Source: Aaosphaeria pasadenensis
Taxonomy: Eukaryota; Ascomycota; Dothideomycetes; Pleosporales
Assembly (NCBI GenBank): GCA_022813625.1
Contig: JAKLMB010000001.1
Span: forward strand, 1 to 64,000
Length of the DNA: 64,000 nt
Direction: 5' to 3'
The translations under genes were made by a program, and so were the position numbers. The notes under the pieces are model-generated. The model ran no database searches. It was given only the letters and a program-made list of their open reading frames with translations, and had not been told where the DNA came from. Positions 1-12,000 of this stretch are shown here, in pieces. Within the stretch, counting starts at the first letter, position 1, and each line of letters opens with the position of its first letter.

Positions 1-77
<77 letters not shown>
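1..77. repeat. (TAG)n microsatellite at the left edge
   Basis: About 25 uninterrupted TAG units start at the first base, so the array probably continues to the left of the window. It is not the TTAGGG telomere repeat. It lies in non-coding DNA. Confidence 0.97.
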
Positions 78-1935
78 ACGGTTGTGGCGGCGGTCTTTGG
101 TCTCCGGGTGTGAAAGGAAGATTGGGGGTGCAATAAGTGACAATGTCAAAGATGTGCGGAGGATAAAGAGGGGGGTTGAGAGGTGGTTATTGTGTGTAGT
201 GAGGTTGAGTGAGTGAGGTAATGGTGGTGGCAGTGGAGGTGGGAAGGTGGGGGAGAGAGAGAGAGAGTTAGAAAGTTGGAGTAGGAGGATGGAAAGAAGT
301 AGAAGTAGTAGATGAGGAGGATGAGGAGAAGAGAGGAAAAGTTGGAGGAATTATGTAGGAAGGAGAGTAGGGAAATGTAAGTACAAGTAGGAGTAGAAGG
401 AGGAGTAGGTGGTAGGTGGTAGGTGAGTGAGTGTCTGCATGAGGAAAGAAGGATGGGCGATGGGCGTGATGGGCTGGTCGGTTGGGTTGGTTGGTTGGTT
501 GGTTGGTTGATCGATTGATTGGCTGGTTAGCTGATTGGCTCAAGTGAACATGTATATTAGGTGTTAAGTATCTGTGTATCTACACCATGCAGCTACGCCA
601 TTAGTTACCGATGACCTAGGTACAAGTAGATATCTACGCGTAGATCCACCTTCGCACCTTAAGGGACCTACTCATAGGTAGTCAAGCGTGTTTGGAATTA
701 GTTGGATGGTGTGTTGTAGATACATAGGTACACAGTAGATACCTACATAGTTAAGCTGTGACTGCTGTGAGTTTGTGCGTGCGTGTGGGGATGAGATCGC
801 TCGGGGAAAGGAAGGTAGGGTGGGAAGGTACGTGCACGGACCATGGATGCTTGTCTGAATGTACAGGTACATCCAAAAGAACATACTCGGTATGGAGTAC
901 ACAGTACATACTACACAACAACAATCGATTGGAATGGGGAGATAATCGAACCTCCCTCCTTCTCATTGACACGTACAGAAACACAAACATTCACACACAC
1001 ACACACGCATGCACATACACGCACACTCTCTCTCGCTCTCTAGACTTGTTTCCTCCAGGGTAGATCAGAAACCACAGTACGACCAGAGTGCGAGGGGGTG
1101 ATACGTCAGCGGTCGACGGCGGGTGGGGATAGCACATGGTGCAGTAGTGCAGTCAATCCACACCACCACCACACCTACACCTACACCTACTAGATACTGT
1201 GCACACAATGCACCGCACCATATAACTACTCCTTGTACGGAGTACAAACTACAAAACAAACTGTGGATCCAAGTATGTATCTAGATCAACGAGATCAGGC
1301 CGTGGCGTGATAGGCGACGGAGGCTCGTCTCATCTCCTCTCCTCTCGCATCGTTTCGTTCCACAGTCCAAACGAAAGTAAATTGTGCAACACTGATTATC
1401 TTACGACGTGGGTGTATCTTTTGCTCCGCACTTTGCACTATGTAGGTAGAGCAGGGAACTGGACACCACAAGTACTCTAATCAGACAATGATCAAATATT
1501 CAAACAATCAATATTTCTAATGTTCATTGTTGATCCGCGCCTGGTGGGACCAATGCGCGATGCATATCAAATTGGCAGGTTAGGAATGCTCAGGGCAGAT
1601 CAGGGGCGGACAATGGAGAGAGAGAGAGCCAGAGACTGAACTGGGCTGGGCTGGGCTGGATTGAATTGAGAATTGAAGCCAGCGTAATGGTCAACTAGTT
1701 AGGGAGAGACAATTGGTCAACAAACCCCCGGATAAGATAGATCTGTGAAGCCATTGGCACATTTGTTTTTGGAGTGGATGGCTTGGGGCTTAGGCGAGGG
1801 CTTGACGAAAGATCCGGGGGACGTAGAAGGAGGGAGAGAGGAAGGTGGGAGGAGGAGGAGGAGGAGGAGGAGGAGGGAGAAAGATTCAAGGAGTCGAAAA
1901 GGAGGAGGAGGAAGAGGAGGAGGAAGAGGAGGAGG

Positions 1936-1975
<40 letters not shown>

Positions 1976-4900
1976 GGGAAGGGAGGGTGGGAGGAGAACT
2001 AAGAAATCTAACCGTCCTGTTAGAGTAAGTAAGCTAGTCACGAATAGGGAAAGGCCAGTTTCCCCCGCATTTCTCCAGGGAAGGGAATCGACCCGACAAG
2101 AGGGTCATCCCATTCAATTCACCCACCCATCCTCAATCCATTCATTCATACATTCACCATTGACCTTCCACCATCCACCATTCCAACCAACCATATCTCA
2201 CCTTACTATTCAACTCCACCCCCTCTTCTCTTCTTTCTCGTACTTGTACCATCCACAACGACGTTGCTCTACTCACCCAATATAACGTAGTCCATGAGTA
2301 CAATACACTCACATGGATTCAAGTCCCTGGCCCTACTGCACAACCTACACCTACTCTGTACTAACCTTGGTATTATCCACTCGGACTTCCGTCTTAGCAC
2401 CAAGCTTGGTGCGAGTCTATCAACCTGAGTTCAAGCCCAGATCTTCGCCACTCATACCCTCTTCCATATTCCTCCATATTCCTCCCACGTACCGCTCGTA
2501 CTGCTATGCATCCTGCTTGCCTACACATGCTTATGTACATGTACATACATACATACATACATCCACCTCATACCTTTGCCGCATGCATGTCTAGGTATTC
2601 CTACACTTATCCTCCCTGGCCACTATCCTCTCCTCTTTCTCAAAGTCTATCTTTGAGGTTTCACCCTCAGCAACGGCACCCTAGCATTACTGTATCCCCC
2701 AATCCTTCCTTCGTCATACAACACAACTACTACTGCAGTTCATCTATATATAAACTAGGGTATGCATACATCTGTTCCATGGCTGAGCACTCGGCCATAC
2801 ACAGAACCAGTGCGGAAGGCTCGGCCATATCTCCCTACCCATTCACCGTTCTTCCTCGACGTCTCACTACTGCGCTTACTTTGTCATAACACAACTGAAC
2901 CCAGCAGAGGCGGGGTTCAAGAACAAGGGAAAGGAAGCCAATAGGTAATTGGCAGCCACAACAGCATACACCCTCTCCTATCCTCCCTAAATGGCTTGTC
3001 TCGCTTGCTTGCCGCCTACCCTCGGACTGTCTCTTAACGCTCCACACCCCTCCTCCCCAGTCTTCCGCCCTCACAGCACCAGACGAGGGTGCTAAAGTCG
3101 GGGGAGGACAGTAGTCAAGGGTGCGTGTCAGAAAACGTTCAGAGTATCTTCCAAAATTCTAGACACCGCCGTGCGGAGTAAGATCATAGACACATACACA
3201 TATGCACATACAACGGCGGCTACTAAGCTCCTATGTACGATAATGCGACTAAGTATGTACATATACGACTTCCATCCATCTTATGATTATTGCCATACGG
3301 CTCGGTAGGCAAAGCATGTCAAAGTGGCTGCTTCTGCCAACCTAGCCCGTTGCTTCACCCATGTAAGTAATTGATATGTAGCTGGCTGTGGCGCCCACCT
3401 CCGTGGAAATGTATCCTTGGATTTGTCGGACCTTTGTACTCGTACTCGGCACCGCATGCCTTGGCCCCAGTTTGCCGAACACAGTTCCATTATTCTTCGT
3501 CTTTCACAGCACGCTGCATGCGGACCGGCCAGCAGATACACAATCAATTGTCATGAGAGAGCTACCTACGTGCCGCAACAATCTTTAGGCTCATTGATAA
3601 TACCACATTGAACAATCTGCCCACTCATGTATGTGTGTGGCTGCAACTCTACCCTGTTTGCATTGCATGGCGTTCCCCTGGAGTAAGCAGAGACATAGAT
3701 TTTGAGATTACAGAGGTCCAAGGTCCTGTACTCTGTGTTCTACCACACAACGAATACTTGTCGTGGTACTACATCACTGCTCCGAGGTCCCCATCATAAC
3801 TCCGAACGACAGGAAATCAATGTTGTATACATAATATTCGTACGAATACGTGAGGGGCACCACATGTGCAAGCGCTAGTTACGGTTGTGCTGTTCCCCAT
3901 CCAAATGCACCTCCCCCTTCTCGGTGCTCCCTTTGCGGCGGGCCGAATACACGCATCCACAAGTTCGCGCCCCCCGCCTTCAACGCCAGCATCTCGCCGG
4001 TCCCAGTATCGCTTTTCATTCACCGCGCCCTTGATCATCAGTTATAGCACCACCGTGAGTTTCCTCGGGAACACTAGACTTGGTTGGTATACATCCTTGG
4101 CCCAATCATCCGCATCGACGACTACTTGCTTTTCCCCGCCTTGGCCTGCCTAACTAACTACCTCCCGCCTGCACAGACGCACACATTCACGAGCTAACTA
4201 GGCGGCGGGGGCGCTCGTGGGTTATGGTCAGGGAGGGGGGGCTGGTGGGGGGGATGGTACATCACATGGCCCATGGACAGATAACAGCATCTTGAGGTTG
4301 GCTGGCTCAGGCGACTTGGAGGCATTTCCGCACGCTACTTTTCGAAAATTCCTGGGTTGGCTTCTTCACTGCAACATGGCTGTAGCGTCTGGTTTGTGCA
4401 TGTGGCTTTTGAGGTGGTTGATGAGTTCCAAAAGATAGGGTCTATCTGGATGAGTTCGAGGAGAGAGGAAAGAAATATTAATAGATGGATATAATAGAAT
4501 ATAGAAAGGCCATTGTGATATCACCATCACCCCCGATGTACTGTCCCAAAACGTCAAATACAGGGCAGGAGTGAGGAATCGATGGAATAATTGTAGAAGT
4601 CAAGGAAAGAATATATGAAAAGAAAAGTACAAGAGTACTGTCGGAAGAAAAATTCCGTACAACAGTCTGGGTAAGGGACAGAGCTTGCCTGGAAAAGAAT
4701 TTAGACAAGTGAACCGCGCTCACGACCACCGAAGCAGCATCCCCCGGAAAAAATTGAATAAAAGAACGAAGTAGAATGGTAAAAGCAGTCCGATTCAACC
4801 AGGAAAGGATCGTGGAGGAGAGAAAGAGAGTTGATAGCAAAAAAACAGGGAAAACAATTCCTACGCCAAAGCGTGGAATCCTTGCCACACCCAAAAAGAG

Positions 4901-5091
4901 AACAAAAAGAACAGATATGAGTGAAGTTGATCTAGGAACTCATTCAATCACTGAGCCACTACTGTGCCGGCCTCTTTGGGACATTATTTGCATAATTGTC
5001 CGAAGCCGCCCTCTTCCCTGTGCACGAAGAAAAAGTTAGTCAGATGTTCTGATGAAAGTAATTTAGTACGCTCATATAACTGTGTCGATTA
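78..5091. other. Gene-free interval, low-complexity rich
   Basis: No reading frame here resembles a known protein; those present are short and driven by low complexity. Bases 100-430 are G/A-rich on the plus strand. 1844-1980 is an extreme purine run, and 2100-2300 and 2590-2900 are pyrimidine-rich. Short microsatellites include CA runs near 990-1020 and CATA units near 2540-2560. One TACGGAGTA copy lies at 1236-1244 and one CCTAGGTA at 615-622. The interval may hold the 5' region of a gene off the left edge, or untranslated transcripts, but nothing in the sequence proves either. Confidence 0.6.
1844..1980 (+). repeat. Purine tract: GGA/GAG repeats then (AG)16
   Basis: The plus strand is almost purely purine over about 135 bases: imperfect GGA/GAG units (1844-1935) followed by a perfect AG dinucleotide run (about 1941-1972). 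The Arg/Glu-rich open frames across it are translations of the repeat and are not considered genes. Confidence 0.9.
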
Positions 5092-6563
5092 TTAGACATC
5101 GTCCAACCGCTCAAATCCGCTCATAGCGGCTAGCATCGACAATGGGACTTTATTGTGTGGTGTGTTCTGACTTACTATTCTCAGTAGTAATTGCGTGAAA
5201 AGTGTTCTTGAAAGCTGGCGGTGTCCATGGGGGCAACCGTCTACCGATATTGGCCAAAACCTCCCAATGGTTTCGTAGTACATCTTCCTGTGGCAGCATT
5301 TCCAGTGTGTCCAAGACAAAAAGCCCTTCATTTTTGTCAGGAGAACCGATCAGGGAAACATAAAGATTGTTCTGCTTGGGGTCTGATGGAGGAATGCCGT
5401 CCCAGGTGATGTTGGCGTAGGCGTCACAGTTCCTACCAGAAACTTGGTCCAGGATCGTGACCAATGCAGATGCAGCTCGAGCTTCTATGTCTTTGCTGGA
5501 AGTCCCATTCTCGACTTGCTGGTCATAGTAATCAAAAATTGCGCCCACCAACGCCTTGAGCTTGCTCGCACACGTTTCTACATCGTGCGAGTCCGATCTT
5601 GCATCGGTGGGTCCATTCTTGATATACTCATCCAGTGCGTTGAAGGTCCGTGCGATACGATCATTTATCTTTTCGAAAAATACTTGTGTTTGGAACGCAG
5701 GAGTTATCACTGATCGCAGTCGACCGAACAATCCAAGATTTTCCGATGCGACTTGTATGAAAAGCTCCCTAAACTCTCTGTATTTCTTAGATCTCGCCGA
5801 TAGATAGGCCGGTTCATCGCACTTGAACTCAGAAGGGAGGGCATCAGACGGCTCAAAGACAGAGAGCATTTCTGCGATCTCAAACTCAATGTCATCTTCA
5901 TCTGGCAACGGGACCTCGTGCAGGACCCAGCCCAGCCCTTTGGATATTGTCTTTAGGCCTTTCTCGTGAATTATATCTGCTGGTTCAATTTCGTGTACAT
6001 TAGAGCCATCTGCAGAGAGCTCCAGTGTTTGTGATTTCATGTCGTTTGAGTCGGACTGAGTGGCTAGCTGATCCAAGATCCAGAATATATGCTACCAAAA
6101 GTCAGCAGTGAATTCTACCATGCATATTGCCATCATGTTATACCTTGCAGGCTGTTCCCTGGTCATTTGCACCGCAGGTACATCGTGGTACAGCAAATCG
6201 GCCGCCCATGCCGATGGTAATGTCATCATCAATGAAGAACATATATTGCTCAGGGTCATCATCTGATGCCCTACAATACTTCATTTTGATGGCATTGTCA
6301 TCCATAAGACCGCGCTTAGCACGTCTCCGCACTTCTGTGTTGAGCTTGGCGACATTGTACTGAAGCCCTGAAGTGGAATCGATCAAAGAAGGAGTAGGAG
6401 ATGTAGATTCGTGAGTTGATGGGCTTGACGTGCGGCTTGGTGATCCGGAAAGGTTCGTTTGGACTGGCGGTGCGGTGCGAGCCCTGGCTGCTCTGGCTGC
6501 CCCAGCCCGAGTCGTCACCATGGTTTCCCCCAATGATAGTTTGGAAAGTGCTTCGGCGGACAT
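5092..6563 (-). CDS. SWIM-type zinc-finger protein (fungal, uncharacterised)
   Basis: Three exons are proposed: 6563-6144, 6091-5176 and 5129-5092, giving about 457 aa. The first intron (6143-6092, GTATAA...TAG) is firm because it restores the motif C-T-C, eight residues, C-K-H, followed by an HIFWILDQL-like sequence. This matches the SWIM pattern CxCx(n)CxH, a zinc-binding module proposed for DNA or protein contacts. The second intron (5175-5130) has a perfect GTAAGT donor and is probable; without it the frame ends at 5150 with a slightly different tail. Before the finger lies an Ala/Arg/Ser/Thr-rich, probably disordered stretch. After it come about 300 mostly helical residues I cannot place in a family. 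The ATG at 6563 is the first in frame. Its cellular role is unknown. Confidence 0.8.
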
Positions 6564-8532
6564 GGAGATGCTTCACCCACTGCTCTGGTGATGAGAAAGT
6601 TGATCAAAAGCAAGATATATATCAGTTGGGATTGCACGCCGCAAGGGAAAGAACGGTTATTCAGTGATCGTATGTCAAAGGCTTCAGCCTTGACGGCGCT
6701 TAGAGATCTCCAGTTCTGACGCCGCAAGCTAGATCTATGTGGAGAACTGGTGGCTGTTGGCACGGCGAAGCAAAAATAAAAAAGAAGGTTGCCAGACTCG
6801 GTGTATTCGTGGTACGTATAATGGAGCATGTCCACAATAGCCCGCAACCTACGCCGCGCATACCGAGACCATGCAAAGTATCCATAAACAGCAATCGCGG
6901 TTGCCCTATGAGACTTGCCTAGGGCAGCAAAACTCTCTGGAGGAGAGGCCCTTGACGAGCTGGATATCTGCAAGTGAAGTCAATGGTTTGCGTGTATATC
7001 CTTGTCATAATTGATCCAAAGATCCAATGAACACCGATTTTCAGGCAAGTTGCCTAGTATCTGCGGTCACGGAGACCGCGAATGACTGAAGATGGCGATT
7101 CGATAAACGTCATACTGGGCAAGTCATGATCCTCTTCGAAGGATCTGTGTGTGTGCTTTGCCGCAGATTACAAGCACGATTAAGGCTACTGTGGCACTCG
7201 GCAGTACTAAATTTGCGGAGAACTCCTAATGGTTCTGTTCGGTGTGCTGTTCCGCAGGCATCACCGCCATAGCTGCGGCGTAGCTCTTGATCATTGCTTC
7301 TCTTCCGCCCTCTGATGGTAATCACAGCGTCAATTGAGACGCGACTTGATGTTTGTCTCATTATTTGGGGGCAGTCTCAAGGCCCAAGACAACGGTGGGA
7401 ATCGTGTTCTGTACTACCGGTCGATGGGAGTGTTGTTATCATGTTACTTGTCGCTTGTTGTTCGATGATGATGGATGAGATGATGGTGCGGAAGTTGGCG
7501 GAGAGTCCACCAGTCGTTGTCAAGCCACTAGGGCTGTGCACTCAGCCTCGCGTATGCAAGCACTGGCAAGTTAAGCGTTTAATCCCAGCACTCTCCAATC
7601 GTTTTTGATACTTCACACTCTGATAGATGGCCGCGAGGCGTATTCTTCTTTCACATCAATAGAAAGTCGCTCAAGCTTCTGCCAGCTCTCGTAATAAAGA
7701 GACACTGTCTCGTTCTCCGTGCCACGTGTATTGCGCCCCTCGAACGTTAGCCATCGCTAAAGGGAAAAGGCTGGAGGATGGCGGCTCGGGCCTCTAGCCT
7801 GTGACCCGGTCAATTTCCATTCATTGAGGCTCTGGGTTAAACAAGAATCACATATGTCGTTCATGCTTCTGACACAGTGTGCAATGATTGATGGAGCATA
7901 TTGGTCACCACAAAGGAGCAGGTTGAATTGGGAAATAGATCGTCATGCCATCTCGGACGGATCTACAGGTACCTAGGTAGGTCAATAATTAGATTGTTAG
8001 GAGATAAAGAGTGAAATATGTAGAGTTGCCATGAAAAACCACAAACAGGCGATGACAAGTGAACGAGACAGCTGCTCCTTCCAACTCTGCGAAGCACAAT
8101 GCTGCCAAGGTGGCAAGCGTAAGAGTGCATAATCATCAAAGGAATGACTATTGAATAGAAATGTGGTTATGTGAACAATGGAAAGACCAGTAAGCAACTG
8201 TGCGAGCCGCCAGCGAGCTCGACCCATCCTTCCTGGCGTGAATCTTGAAAATGCGTAAGAGACGTTCCATCATGAATCCAATTACTTTGCCGCATGGGTT
8301 ACCTGAACCCTAAAGTATACGGCCCGCTCGAAAATATGAAGTCCGACAGGCGTTGAGGTGGCGTCTGATTATCGAGTACTCCAACCCGGATGGCGGTAAG
8401 CTCGATAAGGGAACCATCTCCATGCTGGATAGCCCCTTGCAAACTGGTCAGTAAGGCGCAGCCCTAATCTATATGCTGTAAGTTAACGTCATTACAACGG
8501 CGTACAGAGGGGCCACTCACAACTGGGAGTTC
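6564..8532. other. Intergenic region
   Basis: Promoter side of the SWIM gene and downstream side of the bZIP gene, both on the minus strand. A perfect TACCTAGGTA palindrome lies at 7970-7979. The small open frames are unconvincing, and the longest (6515-6973) overlaps the first exon of the SWIM gene in another frame. Nothing else is recognised. Confidence 0.55.
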
Positions 8533-9041
8533 TCACCTGCTGCTCCCTCCGTTCCGTGAAGCGGCGTGGACCGAGTTCTCTCGAGAGCTCTGCTGAGAGT
8601 TCTGTTCCTTGCTCTTGCCTGCCTCAACAATGTGCCGCATCGAGATGCCGCCCCATGGAAGACCAGAGAGCTCTTGGCCTGGATCAATATCACCAGGCTC
8701 GGGTGATGCATAGGAGCCGCCCGCTCGGCGTTGGTTCTCCATCTCGCGTTCCGTTTCTTCTTTCTGTTCTCGCTGCTTATCTCCTGAAGTATGGCTTAAT
8801 TAGCTGCGTGCTCCTTTCTTTATTGCCGTCTTGTAGAAGGACTTCCGCCTGCGCAGATGGGATCCGGGAACTTACGAAAGCGCCGCTGCGCAAGCTTGTT
8901 CTGTATCTTCCTCCTCTCTCCAGGATCTTTGATCTCTGTCCACTCATCCTGCTTTGGTCGAGAGGTATCTCTTGCAGCTGCCTCTGACCCTCCCCTGGAT
9001 GGCCTTGATTGCTGCCCAATACTGGCCTGGCTTTGTGACAT
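8533..9041 (-). CDS. Small bZIP-type transcription factor-like protein
   Basis: Two exons, 9041-8876 and 8783-8533, encode 138 aa; the intron 8875-8784 (GTAAGT...CAG) rebuilds the basic region. At about residues 30-60 the protein has DPGERRKIQNKLAQRRFR followed by a charged DKQREQKEETE-like stretch. The invariant basic-region pattern N-x7-R is present (QNKLAQRRFR), so DNA binding is likely. No clear run of heptad leucines follows, so the zipper is weak or replaced. The C-terminal half has SPEPGD, GLPWGG and MRHIVEAGKSKEQ, in a pattern I associate with a conserved group of small fungal bZIP proteins. A GTGAGA donor overlaps the stop, so an additional 3' exon is possible. Targets are unknown. 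Confidence 0.82.
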
Positions 9042-12000
9042 TATGAATTAGGCGAAGGCGTTGTGTATGGACTGCCAGTGCCTCGCTGTACTGGCGTAGG
9101 AAGGAAAGCGGCAATGCTGGTGGGTGAGCAAGATCCCTTGTGATAGAATATGTTCCAAGAAGACGTCCACAGATGCTTTGATGCTTTGCAAGATTATACC
9201 GAAGGGTAAGGAAACCGTTATATCGCGTACAAATGCGTGGAGGTACAAATACGTGGAGCTTCAGACCGAAGATTGGGGAAGGGGGTAGGATATGCGTTTT
9301 AGAAGTTGTCCATCAAACCAGACCCTTTCTCATGTCTAAGAAGAACTGGCACCGGGCCGAACTAGGTACGAGATATCTGGAACGTTGAATGGCGAGCCTC
9401 TGGTCCGAAGTGAGTACAAGATTCAGCTGATTTGCAGCTTGATGCCTGATCGTGCTCGAGGAATGGATGAACGGGAATGGAGTGTCATTAAGAAAAGAAA
9501 CGAATGAACGAATGAGCGTGGTGCGCCACGAATGACTCTATAGAAGGGCGCACACGAAGATATACATACTGTGGTACAACAACACATGGAGAGTCCCTGA
9601 CTGGCCTAGCGGTCGACGATTGAGGGAACCAGTGCTTCGGGATTGACGAGGGAGGGATCGACATCCTTGGGTCGACCCACCGGTGCCATGAGGCTTCAGA
9701 GGTATCATTTTGGTGATTGGTTCGTGATAGCCGCAAAATAGCTGCTAAAGCGCGAAAGGATAACGGTCTCTGGGCAAAATGTAGGCATCTATCTAAAATA
9801 TCGATACGTCTGGTAAGGCAGAAACGTCTGTCTACGTTTCAACGAGTAGGAGTCCAGGGTTTAGACCAGCTCGGCAGTCCCGTCTATGGGCTAGGACGAT
9901 ATGACGTCCTGCCGGAGTCCTGGTGGACCGCACGATATACCTCTCTAGGATCGGCAAAATCCATAAGCCCTGTAAGGCAGTTGGTATAGGTGAAGGCACT
10001 GATCAGGGTTGGCCGCTTGATTGGCCGCTTGGTGCTCCGCAAAGCAGATAGTGTCCCCAAAAACCTTCGTGCCTATACTCCGGTAGGCCATAATCGCGGT
10101 CGTTCCGAGCAGTCTCACCAGACTAACGGTAACGAACGATGCAGGTACCTGGCTTCGACTTGGCCGGTTCAGCCCCCAATGTCCGGATTGGGATAGATGG
10201 GACATGGTGACGTGATAGGAATAGGGTCAGTTCATGATGTCTACCTACAGTGACACATGGTATCCATGACACTGTTCACGATTGAAGGATTATCGTGGCG
10301 GTGCTCATGCCATTTGCACTTTGGGGTGGTTGTGGTAAACGAACATATCGGGGTGAACTTGTGTTCAGCCGTGTGACGGCGGCATCGCAGACGAGGCAGA
10401 GGATGACATGCCGTGACAAAGAAGGTAATATGAGCGGAAGTAGAGGTCGACATATGCATTGACTAGGATATCTCAGCTGCCAAAGGGCAAGAGAGCACTG
10501 CAGAATTTCGGCGTCGAGCCGTGCATTCCCTGCTCTGATGCACTGTACCATGAGAAATGTGATGATAACCGCCACTTCGGCGAGCCGGTAAGTGGAGAGG
10601 GAGGTGATGTCAGAGACAACCACTATATGGATCCAAGGTGATGTATCGGTGTGCCAAAGTTCGGAGCATTGCTTGAAGCCGTCGCAAATGCAAGTAGTTT
10701 GAAGGGGAGTTGTTTTAAAGTCGAGCGGTGGACGTTCGCTCTAGCCTCATCCCTATCAAGCAGCCGACCAATCAAGATGGAGTTTGTCCTGTGCACAGCC
10801 AGCGCCATTCCTAATATGGGCGATTCCTTTGCCTTAGACTGAACATGCAGACCGCTGGACTCAGCCTCGATCTCAAACAACCTTAAAGCATCTAAGGGTG
10901 ATCTATGCCGTAGCGACAAATAAGTTGAACTTAGTACGGGTCTGCCATCTCCAAAGGCACTCTCTTTTTGGGCCCGCCTCATTTAACAACTGCAGTAGTC
11001 GTCTCATTGACCGTCTTTTCTACAACCTCTTCCCGAGAAAAGACTGATGAATGCCGCCCTGCACTTGTGTCGTGTGCTTGTGGCTACTGTGGATGCATCG
11101 CCAATGTCTAAAATGCATCATCGCAGTAGCCAGTTCATTGACCGGTGAATGACCGTGCATCCTGGAGTCAAAAGCCCTACCTTTCGAAGGTCAAGCCACC
11201 AGTATGAACAGAGATTATGTCACAGTGTTTGGATGGATTGGCCGAGGGCGTGGTAGACTATCCAGAAAAGAGTCATGTATAGAAAAATTCATGTACCGCA
11301 CTGGCTGTTTTCGCGATTCGAACAACTAGTAGTGTCTATTTATAATTATACTGCAATAGTGCGGCACAAAACCTATGTCTTTAATGGCTCGGATATGTGC
11401 GAAAGGCGTACAACTCCTCCCTCTTCTGGCAGAATGACACAAACAAAGCATCATTTTCTAGATTAAGGTTGACATCGTCATGTACATCTAATCTCTATTT
11501 ACTGAGTAGCAGGTATCCCTCCTTGATAGACCTCCCACTTTACCACTAGTCAAGCCGTTAAGTATCAGCAACGTTCGCTCCTCCCCCCAATGATCACCTG
11601 CGATGTGAGCCCTGGTCTGGCCTCAAGCATGTGTTTATAATTGCACATTCCAAGTGTTGCAAAAATGGTCCCTGTGTTGTCTGAAAAGAGACTGGTGTAT
11701 GGTACGGCAACGCAGCGCTGGACATAAGTCTCGAGTACATGGCTTGCCTAGAGTTCCTTTTACTCGGTATCAGGTGCATGGAAGGCAGAAGTGATTCACC
11801 AAAGGAAGATTATAGTGCACTGCGACTTACCGAAACCAGGGTGAGGGATTGACTTCAGAAAAAGTTGATGACCTTACGTTCGTGCGAGAATCGTAAACCT
11901 GATTGTCATTAAGCGCCATGATCTTGAGTTTGAGGGTGTGTTTCTTGCATCACCAGATTCACCACCATTGGCACGAGAGTTGGAAGAGTCAGATCGGTCA

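Noticed and set aside
1..77. Telomere
   Set aside because: The unit is TAG, not the TTAGGG repeat of filamentous ascomycetes, and no subtelomeric helicase or repeat follows.
1745..2285. Arg/Glu-rich open frames of 84-146 codons
   Set aside because: They are translations of the GGA and AG microsatellites in several frames at once.
4478..4894. 138-codon minus-strand frame with hydrophobic stretches
   Set aside because: It begins with TTG, not ATG, shows no family features, and a plus-strand frame of similar quality overlaps it. Treated as chance.
6515..6973. 152-codon minus-strand frame overlapping the SWIM gene start
   Set aside because: It overlaps the real first exon in another frame and has no domain-like pattern.
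10623..10982. 119-codon minus-strand frame starting with ATG
   Set aside because: No recognisable motif, no splice partner, isolated in a gene-free interval; too weak to list as a gene.
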